14,727 bases of DNA from Thiopontia sp964551545. GTDB taxonomy: Bacteria > Pseudomonadota > Gammaproteobacteria > GCF-002020875. The translations under genes and the position numbers were made by a program. Below are positions 1-7,680 of this stretch, in pieces. The notes under the pieces are model-generated. The model made no database searches, was not told the origin of the DNA, and worked only from the letters and a program-made list of their open reading frames with translations. The stretch spans positions 1-14,727 of the forward strand of contig CAZKCT010000046.1 in NCBI GenBank assembly GCA_964551545.1, given 5' to 3'. Each line of letters opens with the position of its first letter. Position 1 is the first letter of the stretch.

Positions 1-76
1 TGTACCATAAGCAGATAAAGATAATGTGCGTATAACTTGAAATAATAAAAAGAGCAATATCCGTCATGGATAGAAA

Positions 77-105
77 TTGCACATTGAGAGTGCGTTGGAT
101 ATGAT
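77..105 (+). promoter_or_regulatory. Sigma70-type promoter for the haem-sensor cyclase gene and possibly the genes after it
   Basis: A -35 box TTGCAC (77-82) and a -10 box TATGAT (100-105) are separated by exactly 17 bases. Each matches the sigma70 consensus at most positions. Transcription would start near base 112 and give a leader of about 100 bases before the GTG start at 216. Bases 1-60 upstream are AT-rich. No other equally good promoter was seen before gene 1. The boxes are read directly; promoter activity is inferred. Confidence 0.6.
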
Positions 106-173
106 CAGTTCAATCGTCCTGCGATGAGGTGTGGATCAAGAGGAGGCTCGCACTATATTTTTCAGGAGGTTGA

Positions 174-215
174 GTGGAGAGGGATCTTTTAAGTAGAAAC
201 CACCAAGGGGGATGA
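174..215 (+). other. Possible 13-codon leader ORF in frame with, and abutting, the cyclase start
   Basis: A perfect Shine-Dalgarno AGGAGG (164-169) is followed four bases later by GTG at 174. The resulting frame encodes MERDLLSRNHQGG and ends at TGA 213-215, directly against the GTG at 216 that opens the cyclase in the same frame. It could be a translation-coupling leader, a site of TGA readthrough giving a longer N-terminus, or chance. The Shine-Dalgarno spacing is on the short side. The sequence is certain; the function is speculative. Confidence 0.25.
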
Positions 216-1604
216 GTGGGGCTTCAATTTAACGCAAACTGGAATGAGCGATCCATTCCGTGGCACTGTCGCCTGCAGACGCGGGTGACCGTTGGGGTGC
301 TGTTGATTTTTGTGGTGGTCTTTGGAGTTGCCGCCCACTTCATGATTGAGTATGAGCAGGAGCTGATCGAGAAGCAGCGGATCAATATCTCCAAGCAGCT
401 GGGAGATGTTTTGACCAACACCCTCTCCGCCGAGATGATGAAGGGAGATCGGGAGAGTAAAAGCAAGGATAAGGTCTGGGAGCGAGTCGAGGAGCTGACA
501 GACAAGATGCGGGATGCCAGTGGAGCGCTGCGGATTCAGGTGCTCTCTCAAGAGGGTGAGGTATTGGTAGGAACCGATTTCGCACTGGAAAGTCATGAGT
601 ATGATAAAGAGGCTGACCCCGAGTGTGCTGCCTGTCATGTGCACGGGGCCACAGAGTTTCCCTCCATCGTGCTGCAGCAAAATGGAGACCGCAGTGTGAT
701 GCGCACCATTACCCCCATTGAAAAGAGGCGGGAGTGTAATGAGTGTCATGAAAAGGATGAAACCAACTTCCTCGGCATGATCTCAATCGATTTCGATTAC
801 ACCCCGATCCAGCTTGAGAACGAGCGCAAACGACTCCGCTTTATGATGGTTGTCGTGTTGACGGGCGTACTTCTGTTCTTTGGCATCTATGTGATGATTC
901 GTCGCCAGGTACTCTCTCCGCTGCAGACCCTGATGGATGCCTCTCGCCATCTGGCCCGTGGTCAATATGATGCGCGACTGGAGATTCGAGGGGAGAATGA
1001 GATTTCCCGCCTTGGAGAGACCTTTAACCATGTCGCCAGTGAGATCCAGAAGGCGAATGAGATTCTTGCGGTGGAGAGTGAGAATAACTACCAGAGCGCT
1101 ATCACCGATGGGCTGACCGGTTTCCGCAATAAGGTCTATGGGGAGGAGGCGTTGAACGAGGCCGTTGCCAATTCTCAGGAGTGTGATGAGCCGCTTGGGG
1201 TGCTGATGGTGGACCTTGATCACTTTAAACGTGTCAACGATACCCATGGTCACCTCGCGGGTGACCGCGTGCTGAAGGAGACGGCTCGCCAGATTCGACA
1301 GCTGCTGCACTACTCCGATGTGCCGGTTCGTTACGGGGGTGAGGAGTTCATGATCATCCTTGCGAATACCGACCATGCCGGACTAGAGACTGTTGGAGAG
1401 CGGTTAAGGGCCAGGCTTGAGGAAAAACAGTTTGTGATTGATGATGAAGGCAGCACGATTCAGGTCACCGCCAGCATTGGCGGTACCCTCTGTCGTAAGA
1501 ATGATATGCAGATCGAACAGGTGATCGAACGAGCCGATAATGCACTCTATCAGGCGAAGGGTAGCGGTCGAAATCGCCTGGTGATCGTATTGAAGGAGGA
1601 GTAA
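216..1604 (+). CDS. Membrane diguanylate cyclase with a periplasmic di-haem c-type sensor, HAMP and GGDEF domains
   Basis: Predicted to make c-di-GMP from two GTP in response to a periplasmic haem-based cue. Transmembrane segment 1 lies at about residues 23-44, a periplasmic domain at 45-207, transmembrane segment 2 at 208-228, HAMP at 229-280 and GGDEF at 293-460. The periplasmic domain holds two CxxCH haem-c motifs, C137-C140-H141 and C174-C177-H178, so export and Ccm-type haem attachment are expected. The cyclase has an intact GGEEF (374-378) and the metal Asp in the DLDHFKRVND stretch (D333). The inhibitory I-site position reads HYSD rather than RxxD, so product feedback may be weak. The start is GTG with AAGGGGG just upstream; an in-frame TGA immediately before it rules out a simple extension. 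It is first in a series of signalling genes. The ligand could be redox state, NO, O2 or CO; the sequence does not decide. The domain assignment is firm; the periplasmic fold family is not recognised. Confidence 0.88.
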   Translation: MGLQFNANWNERSIPWHCRLQTRVTVGVLLIFVVVFGVAAHFMIEYEQELIEKQRINISKQLGDVLTNTLSAEMMKGDRESKSKDKVWERVEELTDKMRDASGALRIQVLSQEGEVLVGTDFALESHEYDKEADPECAACHVHGATEFPSIVLQQNGDRSVMRTITPIEKRRECNECHEKDETNFLGMISIDFDYTPIQLENERKRLRFMMVVVLTGVLLFFGIYVMIRRQVLSPLQTLMDASRHLARGQYDARLEIRGENEISRLGETFNHVASEIQKANEILAVESENNYQSAITDGLTGFRNKVYGEEALNEAVANSQECDEPLGVLMVDLDHFKRVNDTHGHLAGDRVLKETARQIRQLLHYSDVPVRYGGEEFMIILANTDHAGLETVGERLRARLEEKQFVIDDEGSTIQVTASIGGTLCRKNDMQIEQVIERADNALYQAKGSGRNRLVIVLKEE

Positions 1605-1690
1605 TTGATTGTGAAATTCTCTGTAAACCCCATGCGATCACACGTCTTACGGTCTGAGTATGATATAAACTGATACAGATTCATTGTCCC

Positions 1691-3496
1691 ATGACTTCAG
1701 AAGAGAAATTGTCCATGCAACAGCATGAAAATCTGATTTTGATCGTTGATGATCAGCGCTCTACCCGGGACTACCTGGGGGCCCTTCTAAAAGAGGAGGG
1801 ATACCGAGTGGTTGAGGCAGTTAATGGTCAGGAGGCGGTTGAGCTTTTTGACAGCGAGCATCCTGATCTGATTTTCATGGATATCAATATGCCGGTGATG
1901 GATGGCTATGAGGCAACCCGTGTCATTAAGAGTAGAATGGCTGCCCGCCATGTCCCGATCATCTTTCTGACCGCAGAAAATAATGAGGATGCGCTGGTCC
2001 ACTCCCTCGAGAGTGGCGGCGATGATTTCCTCAGTAAGCCGTTCAGTCTCTCCCTGATTCGTGCCAAGGTGAAGGCGCAGTTGCGGATTCAGACCCTGAA
2101 TGATTCGTTGCAGACCAATATTCAGCGGCTGGAGCAGGAGGTTGAGGACCACAAGCGGACCCAACAAGAGCTGCATCACATCTCCAATTACGACACGCTC
2201 ACCTCATTTCCTAATCGTCACTTCTTTCTGATCTACCTGGCGCAGGCGATTCAGGTGGCCGAGGCATATGGCCGTAAAATGTCGCTGCTGTTGATGGATA
2301 TCAATAACTTCAAACTGATTAATGACAGCTATGGTCATGTGGTTGGTGATGAGGTGTTGCGGGAGGTGGCAGACCGCCTGCGTGATGAGGTCGGTGAGAG
2401 TTACCTGATTGCTCGACTGGGTGGAGATGATTTTGCGCTGCTATGCGAAGATGTGCAGTCCGAAGATCAGGTTCGTGAACGGGTCGAGTCGACTATTGCA
2501 AAGGTGGCTGAGCCATTTCATATTGAGGGAAAAGAGCTACTGTTAGGGGTGACGATGGGGACCTCGCAATATCCAGAAGATTGCCGCTCTCCTGAGTCAA
2601 TGTTGCGTTGTGCCGATACCGCGCTGGAGTATGCGCGTAGCCTGGGGAACAACAACTACCGCTCTTATGAACCGGAGATGAAGCGGCAGACCCAAGAGAA
2701 TGTAGAGCTCTATAGTGCGATTCACAAGGCGCTGGAGAGGGACGAGTTCGAGCTCTATTACCAACCCCAAGTCGACAGCATGAATCACAGTGTGGTGGGG
2801 GCGGAGGCATTGATGCGCTGGGAACACCCAGAGCTAGGTCAGGTCCCGCCAGATCGTTTTGTTCCGCTTCTGGAGCGGGAGGGGTTGATTGTTGAGGTGG
2901 GAACCTGGGTGATGCGTGAGGCGATTCGTCAGCATCTTTCCTGGGTTGAAAAAGGGTATCCGCCGGTGCGTGTTGCGATCAACTTCTCCGTCATACAGCT
3001 GCAGGAGGAGGGGATGGCTGAGATGGTTATCCATGAAGTGCGGGAGAGTGGGATTGCGCCGCCCTGGTTTAAGCTGGAGATCACCGAGACAGCAACCGTG
3101 AACAACTTTGATCAGGTCAAAAAGACGCTGTACAAGATTCGTAATCAAGGGATTCAGATTGCGGTGGATGATTTTGGTACAGGGTACTCCACACTCAGCT
3201 ATCTGCAGAAGCTTCCTGTGGACATCATCAAGATTGATCGACAGTTCGTTCGGGATATCCCGTTTTCTGCAGATGACAAGACGCTGGTCAAGGCGGTCAT
3301 TGGTATGGCGCATAGCCTGAGTCTGGATGTGGTGGCTGAGGGAATTGAGACCGAGGAGCAGGCAGCATTCCTCAAACAGCACCGTTGTGATGAACTCCAG
3401 GGGTATCTGTTTGGAAAACCGTTACCGGCAGACGAGTTCGAGGCGCTGCTTTCGCTGCATCAGGACAAGGTCGAGCAGGAGTTGACGCTGTTTTAG
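1691..3496 (+). CDS. Response regulator with receiver, GGDEF (GGDDF variant) and EAL domains; likely c-di-GMP phosphodiesterase
   Basis: Cytosolic phosphorylation-controlled c-di-GMP enzyme. The receiver spans residues 14-130 (acidic pair D20/D21, phosphoacceptor D64 in FMDINMP, K116). A coiled-coil linker follows at about 135-163, then GGDEF at 165-330 and EAL at 340-590. The GGDEF signature reads GGDDF (244-248), the I-site position reads GESY, and the usual LTGLPNR is LTSFPNR, so cyclase activity is doubtful. The EAL half keeps E372-A-L, N431, ITE (464-466), DDFGTGYS (493-500), the lysine of IKID, E550 of AEGIET and Q570, so c-di-GMP hydrolysis is expected. The degenerate GGDEF may act as a GTP-sensing regulator, as known for some GGDEF-EAL enzymes. 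The ATG at 1691 has no clear Shine-Dalgarno; the ATG at 1715 (codon 9) has AGAAGAG upstream and may be the true start. The 86-base gap after gene 1 holds no clear promoter or terminator. Confidence 0.9.
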   Translation: MTSEEKLSMQQHENLILIVDDQRSTRDYLGALLKEEGYRVVEAVNGQEAVELFDSEHPDLIFMDINMPVMDGYEATRVIKSRMAARHVPIIFLTAENNEDALVHSLESGGDDFLSKPFSLSLIRAKVKAQLRIQTLNDSLQTNIQRLEQEVEDHKRTQQELHHISNYDTLTSFPNRHFFLIYLAQAIQVAEAYGRKMSLLLMDINNFKLINDSYGHVVGDEVLREVADRLRDEVGESYLIARLGGDDFALLCEDVQSEDQVRERVESTIAKVAEPFHIEGKELLLGVTMGTSQYPEDCRSPESMLRCADTALEYARSLGNNNYRSYEPEMKRQTQENVELYSAIHKALERDEFELYYQPQVDSMNHSVVGAEALMRWEHPELGQVPPDRFVPLLEREGLIVEVGTWVMREAIRQHLSWVEKGYPPVRVAINFSVIQLQEEGMAEMVIHEVRESGIAPPWFKLEITETATVNNFDQVKKTLYKIRNQGIQIAVDDFGTGYSTLSYLQKLPVDIIKIDRQFVRDIPFSADDKTLVKAVIGMAHSLSLDVVAEGIETEEQAAFLKQHRCDELQGYLFGKPLPADEFEALLSLHQDKVEQELTLF

Positions 3497-3550
3497 GGGG
3501 ATCTCTGCGGTGAGATAAGAATAAAAAAGATTAACCAATTGGGTGGCAGC

Positions 3551-5158
3551 ATGAGCAACAGCAATGCACTAATGGATGATGAACTCCTCTTCGCTGATGA
3601 GGATGATACGGTAGAAGAGCAGAATCAGGCCTGGAAAATTCTACTGGTTGATGACGAACCCTCTGTTCATGAGGTCACCCGGATGACCCTGAATGGTTTC
3701 ACCTATGAGGGGCGGGGGATTGAGTTTCTTCATGCCTACTCTGGAAAAGAGGCCAAGCAGGTCATTGAGGAACAGCCAGATATTGCTCTGGTGCTGCTCG
3801 ATGTGGTGATGGAGGAGGAGCATGCAGGATTGCAGGTGGTGCGGCATGTGAGAGATGTTCTGGAAAATCACTTTGTCCGAATTGTGCTGCGAACCGGGCA
3901 GCCGGGGCAGTCTCCGGAGACCGAAGTGATCATTGACTATGACATCAATGATTACAAAGAGAAGACCGAACTCACGGCACAGAAACTAAAAACCGTCGTG
4001 ATCACTACGCTGCGCGCCTATCAGACCATCATGCAGTTGGAGAAGAGTCGCAAAGGGCTTCAATATATCCTTAATGCTTCCGCATCTGTCTTCAAAATCA
4101 AGTCAATGGAGGCATTTGTTCATGGGATTCTTACCCAGATATCTGCCCTTGCGGGGCTGAATGACGATGCTTTCTGTGCGGTCGGATCGACGTTGGTGAG
4201 CTGCTATGAGCGGGCGGGTGGAGAGATTAATGATGTCAGTCATATTTTGGCGGGGACGGGGCGTTATGAGTCCAAATTGAATCAACCACTGAGTACGGTT
4301 CTGGATCAGGCAACGCTGGAGAAGGTGAATCAGGCTCGCAGTGAGAAGCGTAGCCTCTTTTTTGACCACGAGTGCGTGATTTACTTTGAGGGTAGTCGCG
4401 ATACCAGTGGCATTCTTTATCTCACCGGTAAAGACTATTTCGATGACACCGAACGTAGCCTGATTGAACTCTTTGGCCACAATCTGGCCATTGCCTATGA
4501 CAATATCGACCTCAATACTGATCTTCAGCATACCCAGGAAGATGTGATTCACATGTTGGGCACCGTCTCGGAGTTCCACTCGGAAGAGACCAGCCTCCAT
4601 GTGCAGCGGGTTGGACGGTATGTGGCACGTCTTGCTGAGCTCTCTGGAATGGCCGAACATGATGTAGAACTGCTGGAACAGGCGGCACCACTGCATGATA
4701 TGGGCAAGATCGGGATCAGTGATGCCATTCTCAACAAGCCTGGACGGTTGACGGATGAGGAGATGGTGGCGATGAAGCGTCACTCCGAAATTGGTTACGA
4801 CATTCTGCGTAAAAACCCGAACCGCCCGGTTTTGATGGCGGCCAGCATTATTGCGCATGAGCATCACGAAAAATGGGATGGCAGTGGTTACCCTCGCGGC
4901 CTCAAAGGAGAGGATATCCACGTTTATGGCAGGATGTCGGCCATTGCCGATGTATTTGATGCCTTGGGCTGTCGGCGCTGTTACAAAGATGCCTGGGGAT
5001 TGGATGAGATTCGCCAGTACTTTGAGCAGCAGCGGGGGAAACATTTTGATCCACAATTGACGGATCTCTTTCTTCACCACTACGATGATTTTTCAGAAAT
5101 CCTTGACGAACTTTCAGATGAGCAGAGCTGTAGTCAAACTAAAAAGGGGGAGCGATGA
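3551..5158 (+). CDS. Response regulator with receiver, DUF3369 and HD-GYP domains; predicted c-di-GMP phosphodiesterase
   Basis: Soluble c-di-GMP hydrolase of the HD-GYP type, controlled by phosphorylation. Counting from the ATG at 3551 it is 535 residues. An acidic N-terminus is followed by a receiver at about 29-150 with phosphoacceptor D84 (LLDVV), a DUF3369/GAF-like region at about 165-325 and HD-GYP at about 335-520. The HD-GYP metal and signature residues look complete: H350, H382-D383 in LHDMGKIG, and HHEKWDGSGYP (438-448) ending in the GYP triplet. A TTG at 3539 would add four residues; ATG 3551, preceded by GGGTGG, is preferred, and the N-terminus then starts in the acidic style usual for this family. 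The preceding gene ends 54 bases upstream. The stop overlaps the next start (ATGATGA arrangement), so coupling to the kinase gene is likely. That kinase is the obvious candidate to phosphorylate this receiver, by inference from position. Confidence 0.92.
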   Translation: MSNSNALMDDELLFADEDDTVEEQNQAWKILLVDDEPSVHEVTRMTLNGFTYEGRGIEFLHAYSGKEAKQVIEEQPDIALVLLDVVMEEEHAGLQVVRHVRDVLENHFVRIVLRTGQPGQSPETEVIIDYDINDYKEKTELTAQKLKTVVITTLRAYQTIMQLEKSRKGLQYILNASASVFKIKSMEAFVHGILTQISALAGLNDDAFCAVGSTLVSCYERAGGEINDVSHILAGTGRYESKLNQPLSTVLDQATLEKVNQARSEKRSLFFDHECVIYFEGSRDTSGILYLTGKDYFDDTERSLIELFGHNLAIAYDNIDLNTDLQHTQEDVIHMLGTVSEFHSEETSLHVQRVGRYVARLAELSGMAEHDVELLEQAAPLHDMGKIGISDAILNKPGRLTDEEMVAMKRHSEIGYDILRKNPNRPVLMAASIIAHEHHEKWDGSGYPRGLKGEDIHVYGRMSAIADVFDALGCRRCYKDAWGLDEIRQYFEQQRGKHFDPQLTDLFLHHYDDFSEILDELSDEQSCSQTKKGER

Positions 5159-6456
5159 TGAATCGGCGTGTGCTCGTCATCGACGATGATCATCGCATCA
5201 TCATGACTTATCGCACGATCCTTAGCCCAGATGAGGAGGGTGGCAGCGAAGTTGATGAGTTGATGGAGTTGGCGGGTGAAGATGTCTCATCTATGCAGCA
5301 GGGGAGGCGAAGCATCACGCGCCAAAATTTTGATCTCTACTGTTACCAGCAGGGCGAGCCAGCCATTGAGCAGCTGCAAGAGATGGCCGCGGAGGAGCGC
5401 CCGCCTGCAGTGGCCTTGGTCGATATGCGTCTGCCGCCCGGTATTGATGGGCTCAAGACGGCCGTTCGGTTGAGAGAGATTGATCCTCGTATTCATATCA
5501 TTATCGCAACTGCATACTCCGATGCCTCCGTGACGGAGATGCAGTCCATGCTGGACTATGGGTTTATCTTCCTGAGTAAGCCTGTGATTCCAGAGGAGCT
5601 CTACCAGGCGGTGCGTAACGGCTGCGTTGCCTGGCAGCGAGACCGCCGTCTGGAGCAGCAGAATTATGAGCTCACGCGAACACTGGAGGAGTTGCAACAG
5701 ACCCGTGGTGAATTAATCGAGAAGGAGCAGATGGCCTCAATTGGAGAGCAGGTGGGCGGTGTTGCGCATGAGCTCAAGACCCCCATTGGGAACGGCGTGT
5801 TGGCATCATCGATGTTGGAGGAGGAGTTCAGGTCAGTGGCCAGTAGTTTTGAAAGCGGCTCGATCAAAAAGTCAGAGTTACGGCAGTTCCTGCAACATGG
5901 TGAGACCACGGCGCACACCATCGAAACTAACCTGCAGCGTGCCTCGGAGATGGTTGAGAGCTTCAAAACAGTGGTTGTGGATCAGTGTAGTGAGCGTATT
6001 CGTCGTTTTGATGTTGCGGCTTATCTACAGGAAGTGCTGGATAGCATTCACCCAAAAACTCGCAAGTACTCGCACGAGATTCGTTACAGTATGGAAGCTC
6101 CTGTGGAGGCAGAGACCTACCCGGGAGTCTTTTCTCAGGTTGTGATTAATCTGGTGATGAATGCCCTGATCCATGGCTTTTCAGCGGGCGATCGGGGAAA
6201 GGTTGAGCTGAAGCTGATGCAGCAGAATGACCATATGCGGTTGACGGTGGAAGATGATGGAAAGGGAATGGCTGCAGATGTTCAAGAGCATATCTTTGAG
6301 CCCTTCTATACCACGCGCCCCAACGAGGGGGGAAGTGGGCTTGGTCTGCATCTGGTCAAGGATCTGGTCGAACATCGCCTCCATGGAACGATTCAATGTG
6401 AGAGTCGTGAGGGGGAAGGGAGTCTCTTTGAGGTCAATATTCCACGAGAACTGTAG
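5155..6456 (+). CDS. Receiver-histidine kinase with extended N-terminal receiver
   Basis: Soluble two-component kinase without membrane segments. The receiver covers residues 3-155 and carries D90 in VDMRLPPG and K142. It has an insertion of about 45 residues (roughly 25-65) between helix 1 and the next strand, making it longer than a standard 120-residue receiver. A coiled coil at about 163-192 leads to the H-box with H205 in HELKTPIGN. The ATPase domain follows with N-box N332/N336, G1 D367-x-G-x-G, an F-box FEPFY and G2 GSGLGL (393-398). All catalytic boxes look intact. With the receiver upstream of the kinase, another phosphodonor or response to acetyl phosphate may switch the kinase. It overlaps gene 3 by four bases; AAGGGG (5144-5149) serves as Shine-Dalgarno. 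The second ATG of the pair (5158) is an equal alternative. The likely partners are the adjacent receiver proteins, by inference. The receiver closely resembles receiver 1 of the - strand gene at 9986-12247. Confidence 0.9.
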   Translation: MMNRRVLVIDDDHRIIMTYRTILSPDEEGGSEVDELMELAGEDVSSMQQGRRSITRQNFDLYCYQQGEPAIEQLQEMAAEERPPAVALVDMRLPPGIDGLKTAVRLREIDPRIHIIIATAYSDASVTEMQSMLDYGFIFLSKPVIPEELYQAVRNGCVAWQRDRRLEQQNYELTRTLEELQQTRGELIEKEQMASIGEQVGGVAHELKTPIGNGVLASSMLEEEFRSVASSFESGSIKKSELRQFLQHGETTAHTIETNLQRASEMVESFKTVVVDQCSERIRRFDVAAYLQEVLDSIHPKTRKYSHEIRYSMEAPVEAETYPGVFSQVVINLVMNALIHGFSAGDRGKVELKLMQQNDHMRLTVEDDGKGMAADVQEHIFEPFYTTRPNEGGSGLGLHLVKDLVEHRLHGTIQCESREGEGSLFEVNIPREL

Positions 6457-6474
6457 TGCGTAAATCAGAGAAAT

Positions 6475-6522
6475 GGTCAGGATGACCCTGTGAAAAAAGA
6501 AAAGATTTGGAGAAAGCGGTGA
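6475..6522 (+). other. Small hairpin and possible 10-codon ORF before the GAF-GGDEF gene
   Basis: A perfect inverted repeat GGTCA-GGA-TGACC lies at 6475-6487, with its loop carrying part of an AGGA. A GTG at 6490 then opens a frame reading MKKEKIWRKR that stops at TGA 6520-6522, overlapping the GTG start of the next gene (6519) in a GTGA arrangement. This could be translational coupling with Shine-Dalgarno masking, or chance. No promoter is visible in the 62-base gap. Confidence 0.2.
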
Positions 6523-7550
6523 AGCATCAACATCACTACAATGCATTTCAGACCGCAGTGAAGCTGACGCGGCAAGAGGACCATTTTGCCCTTCGCCATA
6601 CTCTGGTGGATGGCATTCTTCACGCAACGCATACAGACCAGGTCAAACTGTTCGAGATCAAGAGTGATCACGAGGACCAGCTTGCTTGCATAGCCTATTA
6701 TCGTGATGCTCTGGTTCAGGATGCGCTATTTGATCGGGTGGAGCGCAGGCGCTCTCTGCTGGAGGCCGTAGAGCAGAGAAAGCTTGTAGAGAGCCCGATC
6801 AACAAACAGGGGGGGCAGCTGAGGCGTTACGCAATCCCCATTCTCAGTAGTGGTGTGGTGACTGAGGTGTTGTCGATCGATGCAAAAGAGGTCTCTGATG
6901 ATGAGCTTCACTCAATAGAATTTCTGGTAACAATATACCGTAACTATATGTTGTTGCTAAATAAATATGAGAGAGACGCATTGACTGGTCTGCTCAATCG
7001 GCGCTCGTTCGAGGACCGCCTTAATCTCTACATTAATGAACTGGATGGAGCCTCCTGCGGGGAGTCCATCTTTGATCGTCCACCTCCAGATGCGGTCTTT
7101 CCCCATTTGGCTGTGCTCGATATCGACCATTTCAAGCGGGTCAATGACACCTATGGCCACCTCTATGGGGATGATGTACTGCTACTTTTTTCCAATCAGA
7201 TGAAAGAGGTCTTTAGCGCAGAGACCAGTCTCTATCGCTTTGGCGGAGAAGAGTTTGTGGTGGTGATGAAATCCACAGAGTCTCAGGCGCGAGAGCAGCT
7301 GGAGGGTTTTCGCAAGGCCATCGAGAGTTTTGACTTTCCACAAGTTGGACGGGTGACGGTCAGCATTGGCTACACTGGGATCAGTTATAGCTGTATCTCC
7401 AGTGGCATTATTGACCGGGCTGATCAGGCACTCTATTACGCCAAAGAGAATGGACGCAATCAGGTCTGTAGCTACGAGCATTTGGTGGATGATGGTCATA
7501 TTGAGCACAAACAGCAGGCTGTGGGCAGTGGTGAGGCGGAGCTTTTCTGA
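6519..7550 (+). CDS. Cytosolic diguanylate cyclase with N-terminal GAF-like sensor and GGDEF domain
   Basis: Predicted to synthesise c-di-GMP. No transmembrane segments are seen. Counting from the GTG at 6519 (343 residues), residues 6-145 look like a GAF-type sensor by strand/helix pattern, ending in a long helix that leads into the GGDEF domain (about 150-325). The active site is intact: metal Asp D201 in LDIDHFKRVND and GGEEF at 242-246. The inhibitory I-site position reads SAET, so no RxxD is present. A 20-25 residue insertion rich in Pro and acidic residues (about 173-196) sits between the first helix and the catalytic strand. The start is chosen for GGAG at 6509-6512, six bases upstream; TTG at 6507 would add four residues with a poorer ribosome site. 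The gene is 62 bases after the kinase, in the same direction. The GAF ligand cannot be told from the sequence. Confidence 0.88.
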   Translation: MKHQHHYNAFQTAVKLTRQEDHFALRHTLVDGILHATHTDQVKLFEIKSDHEDQLACIAYYRDALVQDALFDRVERRRSLLEAVEQRKLVESPINKQGGQLRRYAIPILSSGVVTEVLSIDAKEVSDDELHSIEFLVTIYRNYMLLLNKYERDALTGLLNRRSFEDRLNLYINELDGASCGESIFDRPPPDAVFPHLAVLDIDHFKRVNDTYGHLYGDDVLLLFSNQMKEVFSAETSLYRFGGEEFVVVMKSTESQAREQLEGFRKAIESFDFPQVGRVTVSIGYTGISYSCISSGIIDRADQALYYAKENGRNQVCSYEHLVDDGHIEHKQQAVGSGEAELF

Positions 7551-7603
7551 TCATTTTGTAAGGAATTACAATACCTGTTCGTGACTTAAATGCCTCAAAA
7601 ACC

Positions 7604-7632
7604 TTTAACTTAAATAGGCGTAAGAATATAAT
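7604..7632 (+). promoter_or_regulatory. Promoter for the chemoreceptor gene
   Basis: A perfect -10 box TATAAT lies at 7627-7632. A weak -35 candidate TTTAAC sits at 7604-7609 with 17-base spacing. This is the longest gap in the + strand series (130 bases) and is AT-rich, which fits a separate transcript for the chemoreceptor. No sigma28-like GCCGATAA box was found, although many chemoreceptor genes use one. A good Shine-Dalgarno AGGAAGG lies at 7665-7671, nine bases before the ATG. Confidence 0.45.
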
Positions 7633-7680
7633 AATGTACTGATTTTTGAGTTAGACAAATATTCAGGAAGGTACGCGAAC

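Noticed and set aside
189..749. A 186-codon open frame on the - strand near the left edge
   Set aside because: It is antisense to the haem-sensor cyclase, which has clear transmembrane, CxxCH and GGDEF features.
1659..1669. TATGAT/TATAAA stretch before gene 2 as a promoter
   Set aside because: The -10-like bases are present, but no acceptable -35 box lies 16-18 bases upstream.
3501..3516. Inverted repeat ATCTC-TGCGGT-GAGAT between genes 2 and 3
   Set aside because: The stem is only 5 bp and is followed by A-rich rather than T-rich sequence on the + strand, so it is not convincing as a terminator.
4103..5080. A 325-codon open frame on the - strand
   Set aside because: It lies wholly antisense to the HD-GYP gene, whose catalytic motifs are complete. 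The antisense translation shows no recognisable domain and fits codon-bias shadowing.
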